Source: Oscarella lobularis
Lineage: Eukaryota; Porifera; Homoscleromorpha; Homosclerophorida; Oscarellidae
DNA length: 64,000 bases
NCBI RefSeq assembly: GCF_947507565.1
Contig: NC_089193.1
Coordinates: 434,001-498,000 of the forward strand
Reading direction: 5' to 3'
Shown one piece after another: positions 35,248-46,237 of the stretch (position 1 is the first letter of the stretch; each line of letters begins with the position of its first letter). The notes under the pieces are model-generated. The model saw only the letters and a list, made by a program, of their open reading frames with translations, had not been told where the DNA came from and made no database searches. The position numbers and the translations under genes are program-made.

Positions 35248-38200
35248 GTCCTTCAGGATGGCTTCTCTATGGGGAATATTGCTACACTGTGACGTACCGT
35301 GACTTTGACATGGATGAGTTTTCTATAGTAGCAGGAGGATGCGGACGTAGTAACAGCGTTAGCATCAGTAGTCCACACGAACAAGCTTTTGTGTTATCAC
35401 TTCTTCCTGGCTATCTGTTGAAGGGAGACGTTTGGATTGGATTGAGAAGAGAAGATAATGGTGCGTTCAAGTGGATAAATGAAGAACCTCTAAGGTGTCT
35501 GTGATGAAAATTTCAGTTGATTATTCTGTATTTCATGCTTTTTCAGGTACGTCTTGTGGGCTACTGAAGAACCAAAGACTAGTTTTAATTGCGTTATGAT
35601 GGACGTCCGTACTGGCTATTGGAAGACGGCCGATTGCTCTGACTCCAGACAACTTTTATGCAAGGTTTCTCTCCGTAAGATGTAGCGCGATACTTTTTTA
35701 ATATTAGACCTTGCCTTGTCATTATATCTTCTTTCATTCTAGGGGATCTGAATAACGGAATTCGTCTGGAATCAGATCCGTTACAAGACGATCGGCGCAG
35801 AGCAGATGAACTCTACTTCGAGAGCGCATGCTATTATTTCTCCAAAGAGGAGCCGGTTTCACAAGAAGTTGCTCAGAATGAAAAGTGCAAAAGTCGCGGT
35901 GCTGCACTAGTTTCAATACGAAACGTATTTGAAAATGCTTTCGTTGCAAGAGAAACGTCAGCCATTCAGGGATCACTCTATTGGACGGGCTTGTTTTTCA
36001 ATGATACGTTTGCGCAAAAAGCATTCATGTGGCTTGATGCTTCTCCCATCAGTTTCACCAAGTGGGGAAAGTATGAGCCAGAATGCCCAAAGGGAGAAAA
36101 CCAAGGTTGCGTTTTATTGGGATCAGACGGGCGTGAATTTGTTTGGTCTGTTTCAGACTGCTCTGCTAAGGCTCAATACATCTGTAAAAGTAATCTCACA
36201 GATACGAAAGGCCATTCTTATTTACTCATCTTTTTAGGATTTCTGAGTGAGTCGGATATAGTGGCGTCACCTCAAACTTTGCCCCTTGGCTGTCAGTCCT
36301 TTAATCACCTTAGGGAGGATTTTGTTTCTGATTTTTTCTAGATGTCTACTCGTGTCCTAACGGTTGGACAAAGCTTGGAACTCGGTCTTGCTTCAAAAGT
36401 ATATCTGAAAGAAAGACGTGGCAGGATTCCTTGACAGACTGCGAAATCCTGGAGACGAGAAGCTCTCTGGCCAGAATTCTTTCGATTCAAGAGCAGAACG
36501 ACCTAAGTTTGCTCCTATTTAAGGAAGAGGATGAGGCATGGATTGGACTCAATGATGTATCGAATGAGGGATTTTATGTTTGGTCTGACGGTTCACCTTT
36601 AGTCTATGTTAACTGGACTTTGTTTGAAGATGATACGAATTCATCTTTGCAGAACGTACAGGATTGTGTGGCTGCGACGAAAAGTTTTTGGAAATTCGAC
36701 AGTTGTTCTAAGGAGAAGGCTAGTGTCTGCTTTACGCATGCAACTCAAAGTACATACAGCCAAAATTTAGCAAATTGGTATTTTTTCTACGCACTCTTAT
36801 TAGATTTTGATGAATGCTTCAACAGCATTGATAGCTGCCACATCAACGCCACTTGCGAAAATACAATTGCTTCTTACATCTGCACCTGCAAGCCAGGATT
36901 TTCAGGAAATGGAACTATATGTGAATGTAACTCAGTTTTTATAATTCCCCTGATCATGGGGATTACCTCCCAAGCAAGAGTTTAGCGCGAACTATGGCGT
37001 ATTTCCTTTAGATTACGATGAGTGCTCCAATAACGCTGATAACTGTCACGTCAACGCAACATGAAAAATACAATTTCTTCATACATCTGCATGTGCAAAT
37101 CTGGATTTACTGGAAATGAAACAAATTGTGAAGGTAACTTATATTTTGGTTTTTTCAGTGATAAAACCGAAATACTTCTGCGTTTTTGGAATTCAGATAT
37201 AGACGAATGTCAACACTCATGCAAAGAGGAAAATCAAAAATGTTCAAATACACTTGGATCGCATGAGTGCGGTTGCGTAGTTGGCTGGACCATGAATAAC
37301 AGTCGCTGCGTCGATATAGACGAATGCAATTCACGAGACATATGTCATTCTCACGCAAAGTGCATAAATGAGCTTGGCTCTTATCGGTGTAAGTGCGAAC
37401 ATGGCTGGAAAAGAAGCGGGAGCATCTTCGTCGATGTCAACGAGTGCGAGCCTAATAGTAATAACTCATGCCATTTGGGAGCATATTGCACGAATTATGA
37501 AGGAGGGTATAACTGTGCGTGTCGAGAAGGCTGGACTGGGAACGGTAGTTTTTGCCTGGACGTCAACGAGTGCGAGATGAACAACTTGTGCCATTCGCAA
37601 GCTTATTGTACCAATCAAAATGGCACCTACAACTGCACGTGTCGACCTGGCTGGAGCGGAAACGGCACCTCTTGCAGCGACACTGATGAATGTCAACAAT
37701 CAAACATCTGCCACGACTGGGCAGACTGTATAAACACAATAGGATCACATGAATGCAAGTGCCACCTCGGCTATGCCGGCAATGGAACCTATTGCGAAGG
37801 TGGAAAACCGTAGCAAATTTGTTACTTTTTTATATCTTTCTGTTTCGGCAGCTCAGTCGAACTCTCAATGGAAAATTGCTATTTCAGTCACTGTCTCGTT
37901 TACTCTTGTCGCTTTTGTTATTGTTGTTGCTGTTGTTTACGCCCACAGCAAGGCTTTCCGCAAAAACGATTTAGCATCAGACTGCACCGAACCGTCTGAC
38001 GAATGGGAAATTAACTCTGGTGACATGACTCTTCTCGAAAAGCTAGGCGACGGTTTTTTTGGCGTTGTGTACAAGGCGTATCTTTACAATAGTCAATCTC
38101 GACCTATGTCAATGCTAGCTCGAAAAAAAGGAAATTCCTTCGGTGATGAGAAGTCGGTGGTTGCACGTAAAAAGCTCAAAGGTGAGTTGTGAGCGTCTCA

Positions 38201-39739
38201 TCGTCTCTCTTTTCTTAAATGCGCTGATTTATATAAGTAATTGCTATTCTTTTAGAATCGAATCTGGAAGAACAAGAGTTATTGGAGGAAATAAAATTGA
38301 TGAAACACATTGGGCAGCATCCACACATCGTTAGCCTTTTAGGATGCATAACAACAGCTAAGCCCTTCTGCCTCATTGTTGAATACTGCATGAATGGCGA
38401 TTTACTCAACTATCTTAGAAAAGGAAAATCAAGGTTTGTTAGCTAACATCTATAGACGGACGCATCCAACGCATAGAGTGTATACCGCAAAGAGTAGTGT
38501 TTTTTTATTTTAGTTTGAAGATGATACTGAGCAGCAATCAGATGAAAGCGTTTTGAAGTGTAAAAGCTTAAGCGAGGCGTGTGATTTTTCTTCCATCTTA
38601 ATGGTCACAGCTAACCGTCGTCGTTCTAGGATGACGAAACGCCCACGTCGTCGCCGGGTTTGGGCGCACATAATCATCCGTGGCGTGAGATGAATGAGGA
38701 GGATTCGGGTGAAGTGAAAAACGTCGTTGATAGTAAGGATTCGAAATATAAAGTCAAAATAAATCAGTTACATATTACATACAGATGAAGGAGGTGAGGA
38801 TAGTAAAGGTGAGCAGAACTTTAGTGCTCGTGACCTCATGTCGTTTTTTTGGCAAGTTGCATCTGGAATGGTATAAAATCGCTTGGATAGTTATAGTCGT
38901 GCTACTTAACTTCTTCTTGAATTCCTACTTATAGGAATATTTGTCTGGAAAAGGTTTGGTCCATCGCGACTTGGCCTGTCGGAACGTTCTCGTTTGCGAC
39001 AATAAACTACTCAAAGTGTCCGACTTTAGTTTAACGAGATCCGTCTATCACGACGGTGCTTACTGTCAAAAGACCACAAGACGTCTCCCACTGCGTTGGA
39101 TGTCTATTGAAGCTATTACGCAGCGTCTCTTCTCCGAACAAAGCGACGTGTAAAATTAGTTTTCATTTCAGTAATTGAAAGTAAAGTCTTCCACGTTTCA
39201 GATGGTCCTTTGGAATTGTTATGTGGGAAATATGTACTCTTGGTGAGCTTATCTCTGTATTTTTCTTTCTTAAACATGCACTTCTGAGTTTTAGGCTCTT
39301 TCCCCTATCCTTGCGTTTCGAGTGGGAAGCTTTTGTCGCATTTGCGTAGTGGCAAAAGATTAAACTGCCCCGAAAACTGCTCCGCTGAGCTGTGAGTATT
39401 TTTGATAATGAGAATTTTTTTCGCAGATTTTTTAGGTACAAGATAATGTCTGCATGTTGGCATGCTGATCCTGATAATCGCCCGGCGTTCAGCCGTCTTA
39501 CACAGCTCCTGGGCAAAATGCTTGAAGCCGAAAATCAGAGCCAATACATCGATTTTGATGCTACCAGTTCAGTTTTTTCTTACGACACGGAATCACGTGG
39601 CGTAAAGGAGGATTCGGAAGGCGGTGATGAGGATTGGGGTCTCAATAGTGTGACGCAGGTAATGATTCGTGGGGATGGCAATGAAGTCAGATACGTTGTT
39701 GGTTCCGCTACTTCGGCAGTTGCGGAAGAAATCGTGTGA
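35248..39739 (+). pseudogene. RTK-D: 5'-truncated, disabled RTK paralogue
   Basis: Exons: CTLD (35248-35494, 35547-35674), CTLD (35743-36189), linker (36238-36291), CTLD (36342-36749), EGF (36804-36926), EGF (37012-37133), five or more EGF (37197-37799), TM/kinase (37852-38181, 38256-38433, 38630-38732, 38785-38870, 38935-39149, 39202-39242, 39295-39391, 39436-39739). Lesions: signal peptide, first CTLD and SRCRs are absent and the first exon abuts R1; a 2-base deletion near 37062 shifts the EGF2 frame, giving TGA; the exon ending 38433 closes in phase 2 where RTK-B and C close in phase 0; DFG is DFS (SDFSLTRS). The EGF2 exon is phase 1-1, so skipping it would restore frame, but the other defects remain. 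HRDLACRN and the glycine loop survive. Confidence 0.8.
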
Positions 39740-40715
39740 GACTTTCTTTATTGGTGATGACGTTTCATGGCTGAATTACCGGCTAATGTTCTTGCATTTG
39801 TCGTTGATTTTTGTTGTTTTCATTGTTGTTTTTATGTTTTTTGTTCTTCCGTTTGTTCATAGTTTTTAGGTACACGTTCTATGTGATGCAGACAGAATTA
39901 GATCGATTATAATCGTTAAAGATTGAAACACTCGTTCACAAACGTTAATTGTAAAAGTTCTTTTTGACTAACCGAGCTAGTCAATGATGAAGACGGAAGT
40001 AAGGATTCCACAATATACATATAAATTTAAAACAAATGTAACACAAATTAAGCAAATGAAAAAATTCGAACACATTAATTGAGACCGGAACAATTTAAAC
40101 TACGTTTAGATATGTCAAAGCAATTTTGGTTTTCTTGTTTGATCCGGGAAACCGATAGAAGCAAACTCATATATATGTCTGGTACGTGTTTTCCGCGGCC
40201 ACTTCTTTTGGCGAGAGCAGCAATGTCCGAAGAGGGTATGAAGTAATTTTTCTGGTCCCAAGCGTTTTTGCGAAAAGTGAGGCCTCCTAAGGGGTCTCGA
40301 AAACAGTTTTTCCCATTGCACAACCGAAGGAAAGCCTGGCTGTGGGGTCAGCATAATAGATGGTCAGTATATTAGATCAATGTGTCACTGTGTTGTCAAC
40401 CCCACGTAGGCATTCGTCACAGTGAAGCCACTGTGCACAACAAACGTTCTCTAATATATTTACATTTCCTGCACAAAATAGCAGCGCCATCCCTTTTGCG
40501 TGTCACAAGTAAGTACTCATCTTCGAAAAGCTTTATCCTGATCTAAAATAGTTACGATCTGATTTGCTGACGTCGACGTCACTATAATAGATCGTCACCA
40601 AATTAGATGAGTTTTTGTTTGCTCATTGGATGACTCCACAAGAGACGTCAAGGGGTACATATAGAGGTGGGTATACCACGGTACTCGGACGGTATCCAAT
40701 CTCGGACACTTTTAC
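39740..40715. other. RTK-D downstream region, no gene recognised
   Basis: No similarity to the RTK-B/C 3' flank detected. A short block (gtgaggc.tcctaaggggtct at about 40280) recurs at about 42210. Confidence 0.4.
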
Positions 40716-40734
40716 TCGTTCTCTGCTTCAATGA

Positions 40735-41215
40735 GACGGGCAACTTTAGGCCAATTTTCTGAAAGCTTAGAAGATAAGCATTCTTGCCACAATAAAGCCG
40801 CGGAGCCATCGAGGCGCATCAGGAAGCAGGAATGGTTTGTTTGTTTCTTTTGCGTGACAGTTAAGCTCGGACGGAGGCACATCGACACTGCGCTGGTGGT
40901 CACCTTGCTCCCAAACTTCATCATTCTAATTAAAATTTTTGACGATAAATTTCTATTGGTTGTAATGGAATATTGTACTGGCTTTGTTACTGTTTATAAG
41001 GCCAAAAAGAAGCCATGGTAAAACGCCGACTTGTCGGCACATGCAAGTGAAGAACTGTGCTATACTGCGGCAGTTGAATATTTACGCAGCGGCAGCTTCG
41101 TTAATGGGGACGTCAGAGAATACAATCTGTTGACGAACAAAGTAGGCGACTTTAAAATGCTCCAATTTTCCGTGACTTCGCAACGACTATTGGAGTTTAA
41201 CGATTTTCACTCTTC
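40735..41215 (+). pseudogene. decayed STE20/MAP4K-like kinase
   Basis: Blocks align in order with germinal-centre kinases: DDKFLLVVMEYCTGFVTVYK (hinge), a TAA at 41020-41022, then LSAHASEELCYTAA, VEYLRSGSFVNGDVREYNLL (catalytic loop) and NKVGDFKMLQFSVTSQ (DFG region). The catalytic HRD is NGD and DFG is QFS, so it is dead. A smaller scrap of the same kind sits at 14836. Confidence 0.6.
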
Positions 41216-41339
41216 GGTGCTGATTTTGGCCTATTGGTCTTATCGCCTTGTGGTACTCCACACAGGTTTGCTTGGCATATTCTAATAATAAGAGCTGTCG
41301 TCTTCAACTTTATTTGTAATGAAGACTATCGTTTCATAG

Positions 41340-41480
41340 GTTCGAATTTGGGTGGATGGAGGAGATTTGAATGGTTCCAGAAAGTCGTCTAAGCGAGCCT
41401 TGTATTGTAACTGGGTTGCTGTTGTGAGCGGACTGTTGGTTCTGCTGGGCGTTTTTGTTAGTCTTTTATACGCACTCTAA
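41340..41480 (+). CDS. candidate terminal exon with a C-terminal membrane helix
   Basis: After acceptor tttcatag a phase 0 exon runs 46 codons to TAA: a basic stretch (NGSRKSSKRALY), then a hydrophobic helix (NWVAVVSGLLVLLGVFVSLL) four residues from the end. This looks like the last exon of a tail-anchored or type I membrane protein. The upstream exons are unknown, and it does not belong to the STE20 family. Confidence 0.35.
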   Translation, partial: VRIWVDGGDLNGSRKSSKRALYCNWVAVVSGLLVLLGVFVSLLYAL

Positions 41481-41663
41481 CCTGTTACTTATGGAATGGC
41501 GATAAACGAAGATCCATGATCTCCTAAATAGAATCTGCTTTTTTTGTTGTAGTCGTTAGACCACAAAAAGATATGATTTATGCATTACCTGAAATTTCAA
41601 CCTTAAACGATGTACGATTAAAATGAAAAAATAACACCTCGATGTATATTATAATTGTATTAA

Positions 41664-41975
41664 ATACACCCGGATGAAGCAAAGCCTGTCTATAAAGTCT
41701 GGGACAAAACGTTTGAATTTGGATGCACAGCTCTCAAGGGACCCCGCTATACCTATGATTGCCTAATTAAATTCACGACGATATATACAAAGCTGCAACG
41801 TCGGTTTGACTCGCTTGAGGCGACATATTTCTTTCATTTCGACTTTCTGAAGACGCAAGGGCGTTATAAGGAAATCACACAATCATTTGTGACTACTAAC
41901 GAGAACCTGGTTCGAAATCGTGAGCTGTTTTCACTGAAAATACTTCGAAACGAAGCCCCACCTATATCAGTGTAG
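41664..41975 (+). other. open frame without ATG, candidate exon remnant
   Basis: 103 sense codons with protein-like composition (for example KVWDKTFEFGC, RYKEITQSFVTTNENLV) end at TAG 41973-41975. No domain recognised and no clear acceptor. A chance open frame of this length is possible. Confidence 0.2.
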
Positions 41976-42245
41976 CGCAGACGGACTTTTCCTTCTCTAG
42001 AGACACGTTGGAATCCCAGAAGCCGGTTGCAGAAGCGCTGCCTCCTGCGAAGAAAACTCGGTGACTTCAACGTGCCTTTATCCGGGTAATGGTCCTTCGT
42101 CATTGAAGAGTGAGCCTTCGTAACTGAATTTTTTTCGCAAGACACGATTCGGACATATTGGAATGCCTTTCAAATCACTTTTTCTTTCTTGTGAAACCTT
42201 CACGAAAAAGTGAGGCTCCCTAAGGGGTCTCTCAAGCAGTTTTTT

Positions 42246-42548
42246 TCATGCGAAACGTAAGGTAAGACTCGCAGACGGGAGTTGATTTTTGTGTGTGACG
42301 ATATCTCCAAGGCCTACACTTAGACGGTGAACTTGACGCGTCTCAGTGCTTCCCCATCGCCCAAGGGCCGAGTTTATCCATCGCTCTTTCGATGCTCGTC
42401 TCTCCTCCGTCGTAAGTCGAATTCGTTTCTCCGTTGACCGAATAGAAGCTAAGACGTTGGTCTTGATATGACCTGAAGTAAAGCTACAAGCGATGTTCAC
42501 AACGGCCACGGCGAGCAAAAATCCCGTGGTCCGGGTGTTGATGAACAA
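42246..42548 (-). CDS. candidate terminal exon with one hydrophobic segment
   Basis: On the minus strand, acceptor tttttag is followed by 100 codons to TGA: INTRTTGFLLAVAVVNIAC (hydrophobic), then a basic tail. There is no ATG at the start, so it is an exon, not a whole gene. Its relation to the exon at 42771-42596 is unclear because the joining phase gives an early stop. Confidence 0.3.
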   Translation of the reverse strand: MFINTRTTGFLLAVAVVNIACSFTSGHIKTNVLASIRSTEKRIRLTTEERRASKERWINSALGRWGSTETRQVHRLSVGLGDIVTHKNQLPSASLTLRFA

Positions 42549-42595
42549 CTAAAAATCCATTCGTTAGAAATCAGAGTTTATTATTCAAATTTGAA

Positions 42596-42771
42596 TTAAG
42601 TTTTTGTTGTCTGACGGTGCCGAAAGCCTTCCCATACTGGCACAGTAATTGTATTCTTCTCGTTGACGCCTTGACCTTGCACGTGGCGAGGCGCAGCCTT
42701 TAGGTCTACTCTGACGTCGCACAATTGCATAAGTTCCTGCTGCCCAGTAGCACAAGCTGACAAATGACCGC
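42596..42771 (-). CDS. candidate terminal exon, unknown protein
   Basis: Acceptor ttaattatag, phase 1 entry, then GHLSACATGQQELMQLCDVR, an internal VDLKAAP block, and VPVWEGFRHR near the stop. It looks conserved in character but I do not recognise the family. Earlier exons would lie beyond 42800, overlapping the start of the divergent gene at 42969. Confidence 0.35.
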
Positions 42772-42968
42772 CTATAATTAAAAGCGACATCATGTTAGGA
42801 TTTTGAATAGTGGAAATGCCACTGTACGTGTAAATCGTTAGCCTAGACGTAAACGGCCTTCTTTGATGGCATTAGGAAAGTATGCATTCTATTAGTCATT
42901 CGAAATAACACCGGCGGTTTTGTCGCCTCCTCCCATTCCATGTGCAGACTACCCACCGTGCTAGACGA

Positions 42969-45294
42969 ATGAGCAGCGCCGATCAGTTGACTCTCGCGTC
43001 TTACTCAAAGACCGACTCCACCGTTCGCTTCACAAAAGACGGCGACTCCGGGTCAACGGGAGTATGCTGCCGCAGCTCGGGCTCAATAGCGTGGATGATC
43101 GGAACGGCCATTGTGCTTGCCTTAGTGGGCGTTGCCGTCGGATGCGTTGCCCTTGCTCTCGTTCTCACCAAGGACACGACGACGTGCAACTGCAAAGAAC
43201 GTAAGCCACTACATGCACGTAACGGCATATCGAAAACAAAACGGCTCCGCCCACAAATTTATGCAGTCAAATTCTTTACGGCGTCTTACTAAACCCTATA
43301 CGTACTTTCGCACAAGACTAACGTTTTTAATTAAGGAAGGCATACCGTAGACAAGACTGCAGAGCTGTTTCCGTACATAGAAGCTGTTCTAATGCCTGCA
43401 CAGCCACCCACTTTGAATTTCTGTGTCATCGTATGTCTGCTGTTTTTCAGTAGCTGCTCGACCAAGCATCAGCCCTCAAAGAGGCAGCCAAGCACCAAAG
43501 ATGGATTCTGGAAATATACATTACACGGACCCGCCAAGAGTTCATATGACTGGGTGGGCACCTCTAGGAGGCCACGTATCATCGACATCTCCGGGAGGCC
43601 ACATATCATCGACATCTCCGGGAGGCCACATATCATCGACATCAGCACCATCATCTGGATCTGATCTGGCAAGCAGACTCGTGGCAGTTGAAAACAGCTA
43701 CGCTTCACTTAGAAAAGGCGTACAAGATCTCAGCAAAAGCGTAAAGACTAGAGTTCTTCCCCGTTAGCATTCGTAAATGTTCGATTTAATCGTGTAAGGT
43801 TGATGGATTGAAGACACTTAAAACGAACGTCTCGACAGTCCAACAGCTCAGCAATCAGCTGAATGTCAAAGTAAAAACGTTGGAGAAATCTACCACAAAT
43901 CAGGTATGCAGAGACAGGAAAGCACCATCTTTCATGGCCAAGTGCTGTTTACTTAGACGACTACCAGCACCGCGTTCTTCTTGTCCTGCGTTCAGCGCTA
44001 TGACCGAAGCACCTCTTCGCTCAGTAGAGGAGTGCAATACTACGGAGACAGCGGCAGCGAAAGTCTCTGCGATTCAAGCGAGCAAGGAGTGGTGTGGACT
44101 CTCATCGAGTCGTTTTCCAAGGAGAACGACTATAGCAGCTTCGGTTCTAGAAACGGCTTTTCGTTTCCCTATTCGAATCCGCCACTCAATTCAGTCGCTT
44201 ATAGAAATCGCTTTACGTCGTCCGCGCGCACCGATTCGACGCACTTCCACGCCACGTGCAACTTCTTCACAAGCCTCAGCATCAGTTCAGGAAATCCGAG
44301 CGCGGCGAACGACAATACGGCGGTCGTCGCTCTCGTCGACTATGATCCGGTGCTGGACGGCGGTCGCGGTTGCACGCGCACAGAATTCATGTCAATCGAA
44401 GGCAGAACGTGTCGTCACTGTACTGCCTACTGGTCCCAATCCCTCGGCGAGCATCTCCACTACGATCCGAGCTCGGACAACTGTACTGCGCCTAGCATAG
44501 GCGGTAATGCCCACTACTGGGGCTACTACCACACAAAGCCGCCGGCTAATTTCGCGTGCACCCAATCTCCTACTTCCACGACCCAATACTGGCTCGGACG
44601 CTACACGAATCGAACGTGCATAAGCTATCTGCGACGCGGAGGAAATCCGGCCAGCGGCATCTACGTAGTCGAAGACTTTGACGGCAATCCGTATAAAGTT
44701 TTCTGCGACTTTGACAGCGAAGTCGGCGCCTCTTGGACTCTCATCGAGGCGTTTGAGCGCGATCAGGCCGACGGAGTCGACTCCAGTTCGCCTCATCGCG
44801 CCTTCGTCGTCGATCGGCCAATCAGCGAGGACTCGCCGAATCTAAAATCGTACAGACTGTCTCGCAATCGTATGCTTTCGCTGCGCAGCTCGTCGGGCAA
44901 GTGGCGCGCCACGTGCGGACTCCAAGCCGAGAGTCTGCGCGCGTCCTTGTCCTATCAGGATTATGCACGTGCTTCGTTCAGCGTCAAGCTGACAAGTGGC
45001 GACATACTTTCAGACAGGGTGCCCGCAGACGGCACTTCAATTAAAATGGATTATATCGGTCTCTTCGGCGTTTCCTGTTCGCAGTGCTCGATCGAGTGGA
45101 TATTCAATGGCGGATCCGATCAGCATATGCACTTCTTTGCTGATGTCAATAGTAACGGTGGCCTGCCTCTTGCAGGAGCGCCGGGATCGGTCGACGCGTT
45201 TGGGCGCTATCAAAATCAGTTATCCTCGCACAGGTGTGCCAATGGTCAGGCGGCCACTACTCAGTGGTGGGTCGGCGACTACATCAGCGCCTGA
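42969..45294 (+). CDS. type II membrane protein with collagen-free stalk and two fibrinogen-like modules
   Basis: Four exons (42969-43200, 43451-43740, 43799-43903, 43957-45294) join in frame for 654 aa; an in-frame ATG at 42942 would add 9 residues. Residues 1-41 are cytoplasmic, followed by a TM helix (IAWMIGTAIVLALVGVAVGC). Then comes a Ser/Pro/Gly stalk with three 9-residue repeats (GGHISSTSP), a coiled-coil stretch (DGLKTLKTNVSTVQQLSNQL), and two tandem modules of about 210 aa. The modules share WTLIE, a mid-module HATC/RATC cysteine, CSQC/CRHC, an HLH/HMH pair and a QYW.G.Y end; the second opens with SGIYVVED and VFCDFD as fibrinogen C-terminal domains do. Modules are shorter than classic fibrinogen domains. 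Likely a cell-surface recognition or adhesion protein. No lesion seen. Confidence 0.8.
43571..43651 (+). repeat. 27-bp tandem repeat, three units, coding
   Basis: ggaggccac.tatcatcgac atctccg repeated three times in exon 2 of the fibrinogen-like gene; encodes GGH(V/I)SSTSP units. Confidence 0.9.
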
Positions 45295-46237
45295 CAATAG
45301 ACGTCTTTTATCGGTTTCCGTGCTTGCCGAAACTTCAAAACTGCTGCTGAATTGTCCATCACCTTTTTTGTTGTGCCTTTTCCTATTTTAGCCTTTTGTG
45401 TAGCTTGAAGCACAATTTCCCTCTAGTCTTGCACTTGAATAACATTGCGTGTTCATGCAGGCACGCCCGTGAGGTGAAGGGACGAAATAGAGATGAAAAA
45501 GAGATGATAAAGGCCCACATGCAATTTACCCTTGTCAGTGTGGATGGTAAGGCGGCCCTGCACCGTGAAAGCGTCCGTTTGGGGGCTACCTAACCAGGGG
45601 CGACCCATCCTATCTAATGCACCGCAACACATTGTGTGCGCAGTACTAAGTGCGAGCTGCGACACACTGACATCGGGGACCGACTCCAGGGTGTATTTTC
45701 TGCGGTCAGGTGTCCTAAACCGTGCCAGTGGAGTTAGAGAAAACACGTTTGTAGAATATTCCTCAAAATTTGGGAATAAAACTCACCAATTCGTGCACAG
45801 TTGGCAAACGTCCACCTGACGTCTTTGTTAATCTTCTATGCATGATTATAACAGCCTAAGAGGTCAGAAAACATAACTCAGCGGATAAGTCAAGCTCATT
45901 TCCCACTTCCGGTTCCTCGCGCTTTGAAAGGACTATTTACGGGCCTAATCGCGCCGCACAAAGAGTCGAGGAGAGGCTGCTGCGTTCAACAAACGCCGCA
46001 TCGCGGGTTCCCGCCCATGAGTTCGCGAACATGGCGAAGAAGGAACTAAACCACGGATCTTAGATCTAAGATCCGTGACAAAACTAACCGACTTACACGC
46101 TGTAGTCAAAGCGTCGGTGGAATTTTCGCCTCACTGAACGGTGAGCAATCCACAAGAAACAGGAATTTTTATTGGGACCCAATAACACATTTACATTTTT
46201 AAACATTCAACTGAGTTCCTAGCACCCTCTACCCCCA
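45295..46237. other. intergenic, possible gene remnant on the minus strand
   Basis: A minus frame at 45746-45453 (includes TVQGRLTIHTDKGKLHVGLY) looks protein-like but has no domain. Contains the palindrome at 46052-46077. Confidence 0.3.
46052..46077. other. perfect 26-bp palindrome
   Basis: The half-site cacggatcttaga is followed by its exact complement tctaagatccgtg with no spacer. A second palindrome, gttcgcgaac, lies 22 bp upstream (46021-46030). Both lie between convergent genes. Confidence 0.85.
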
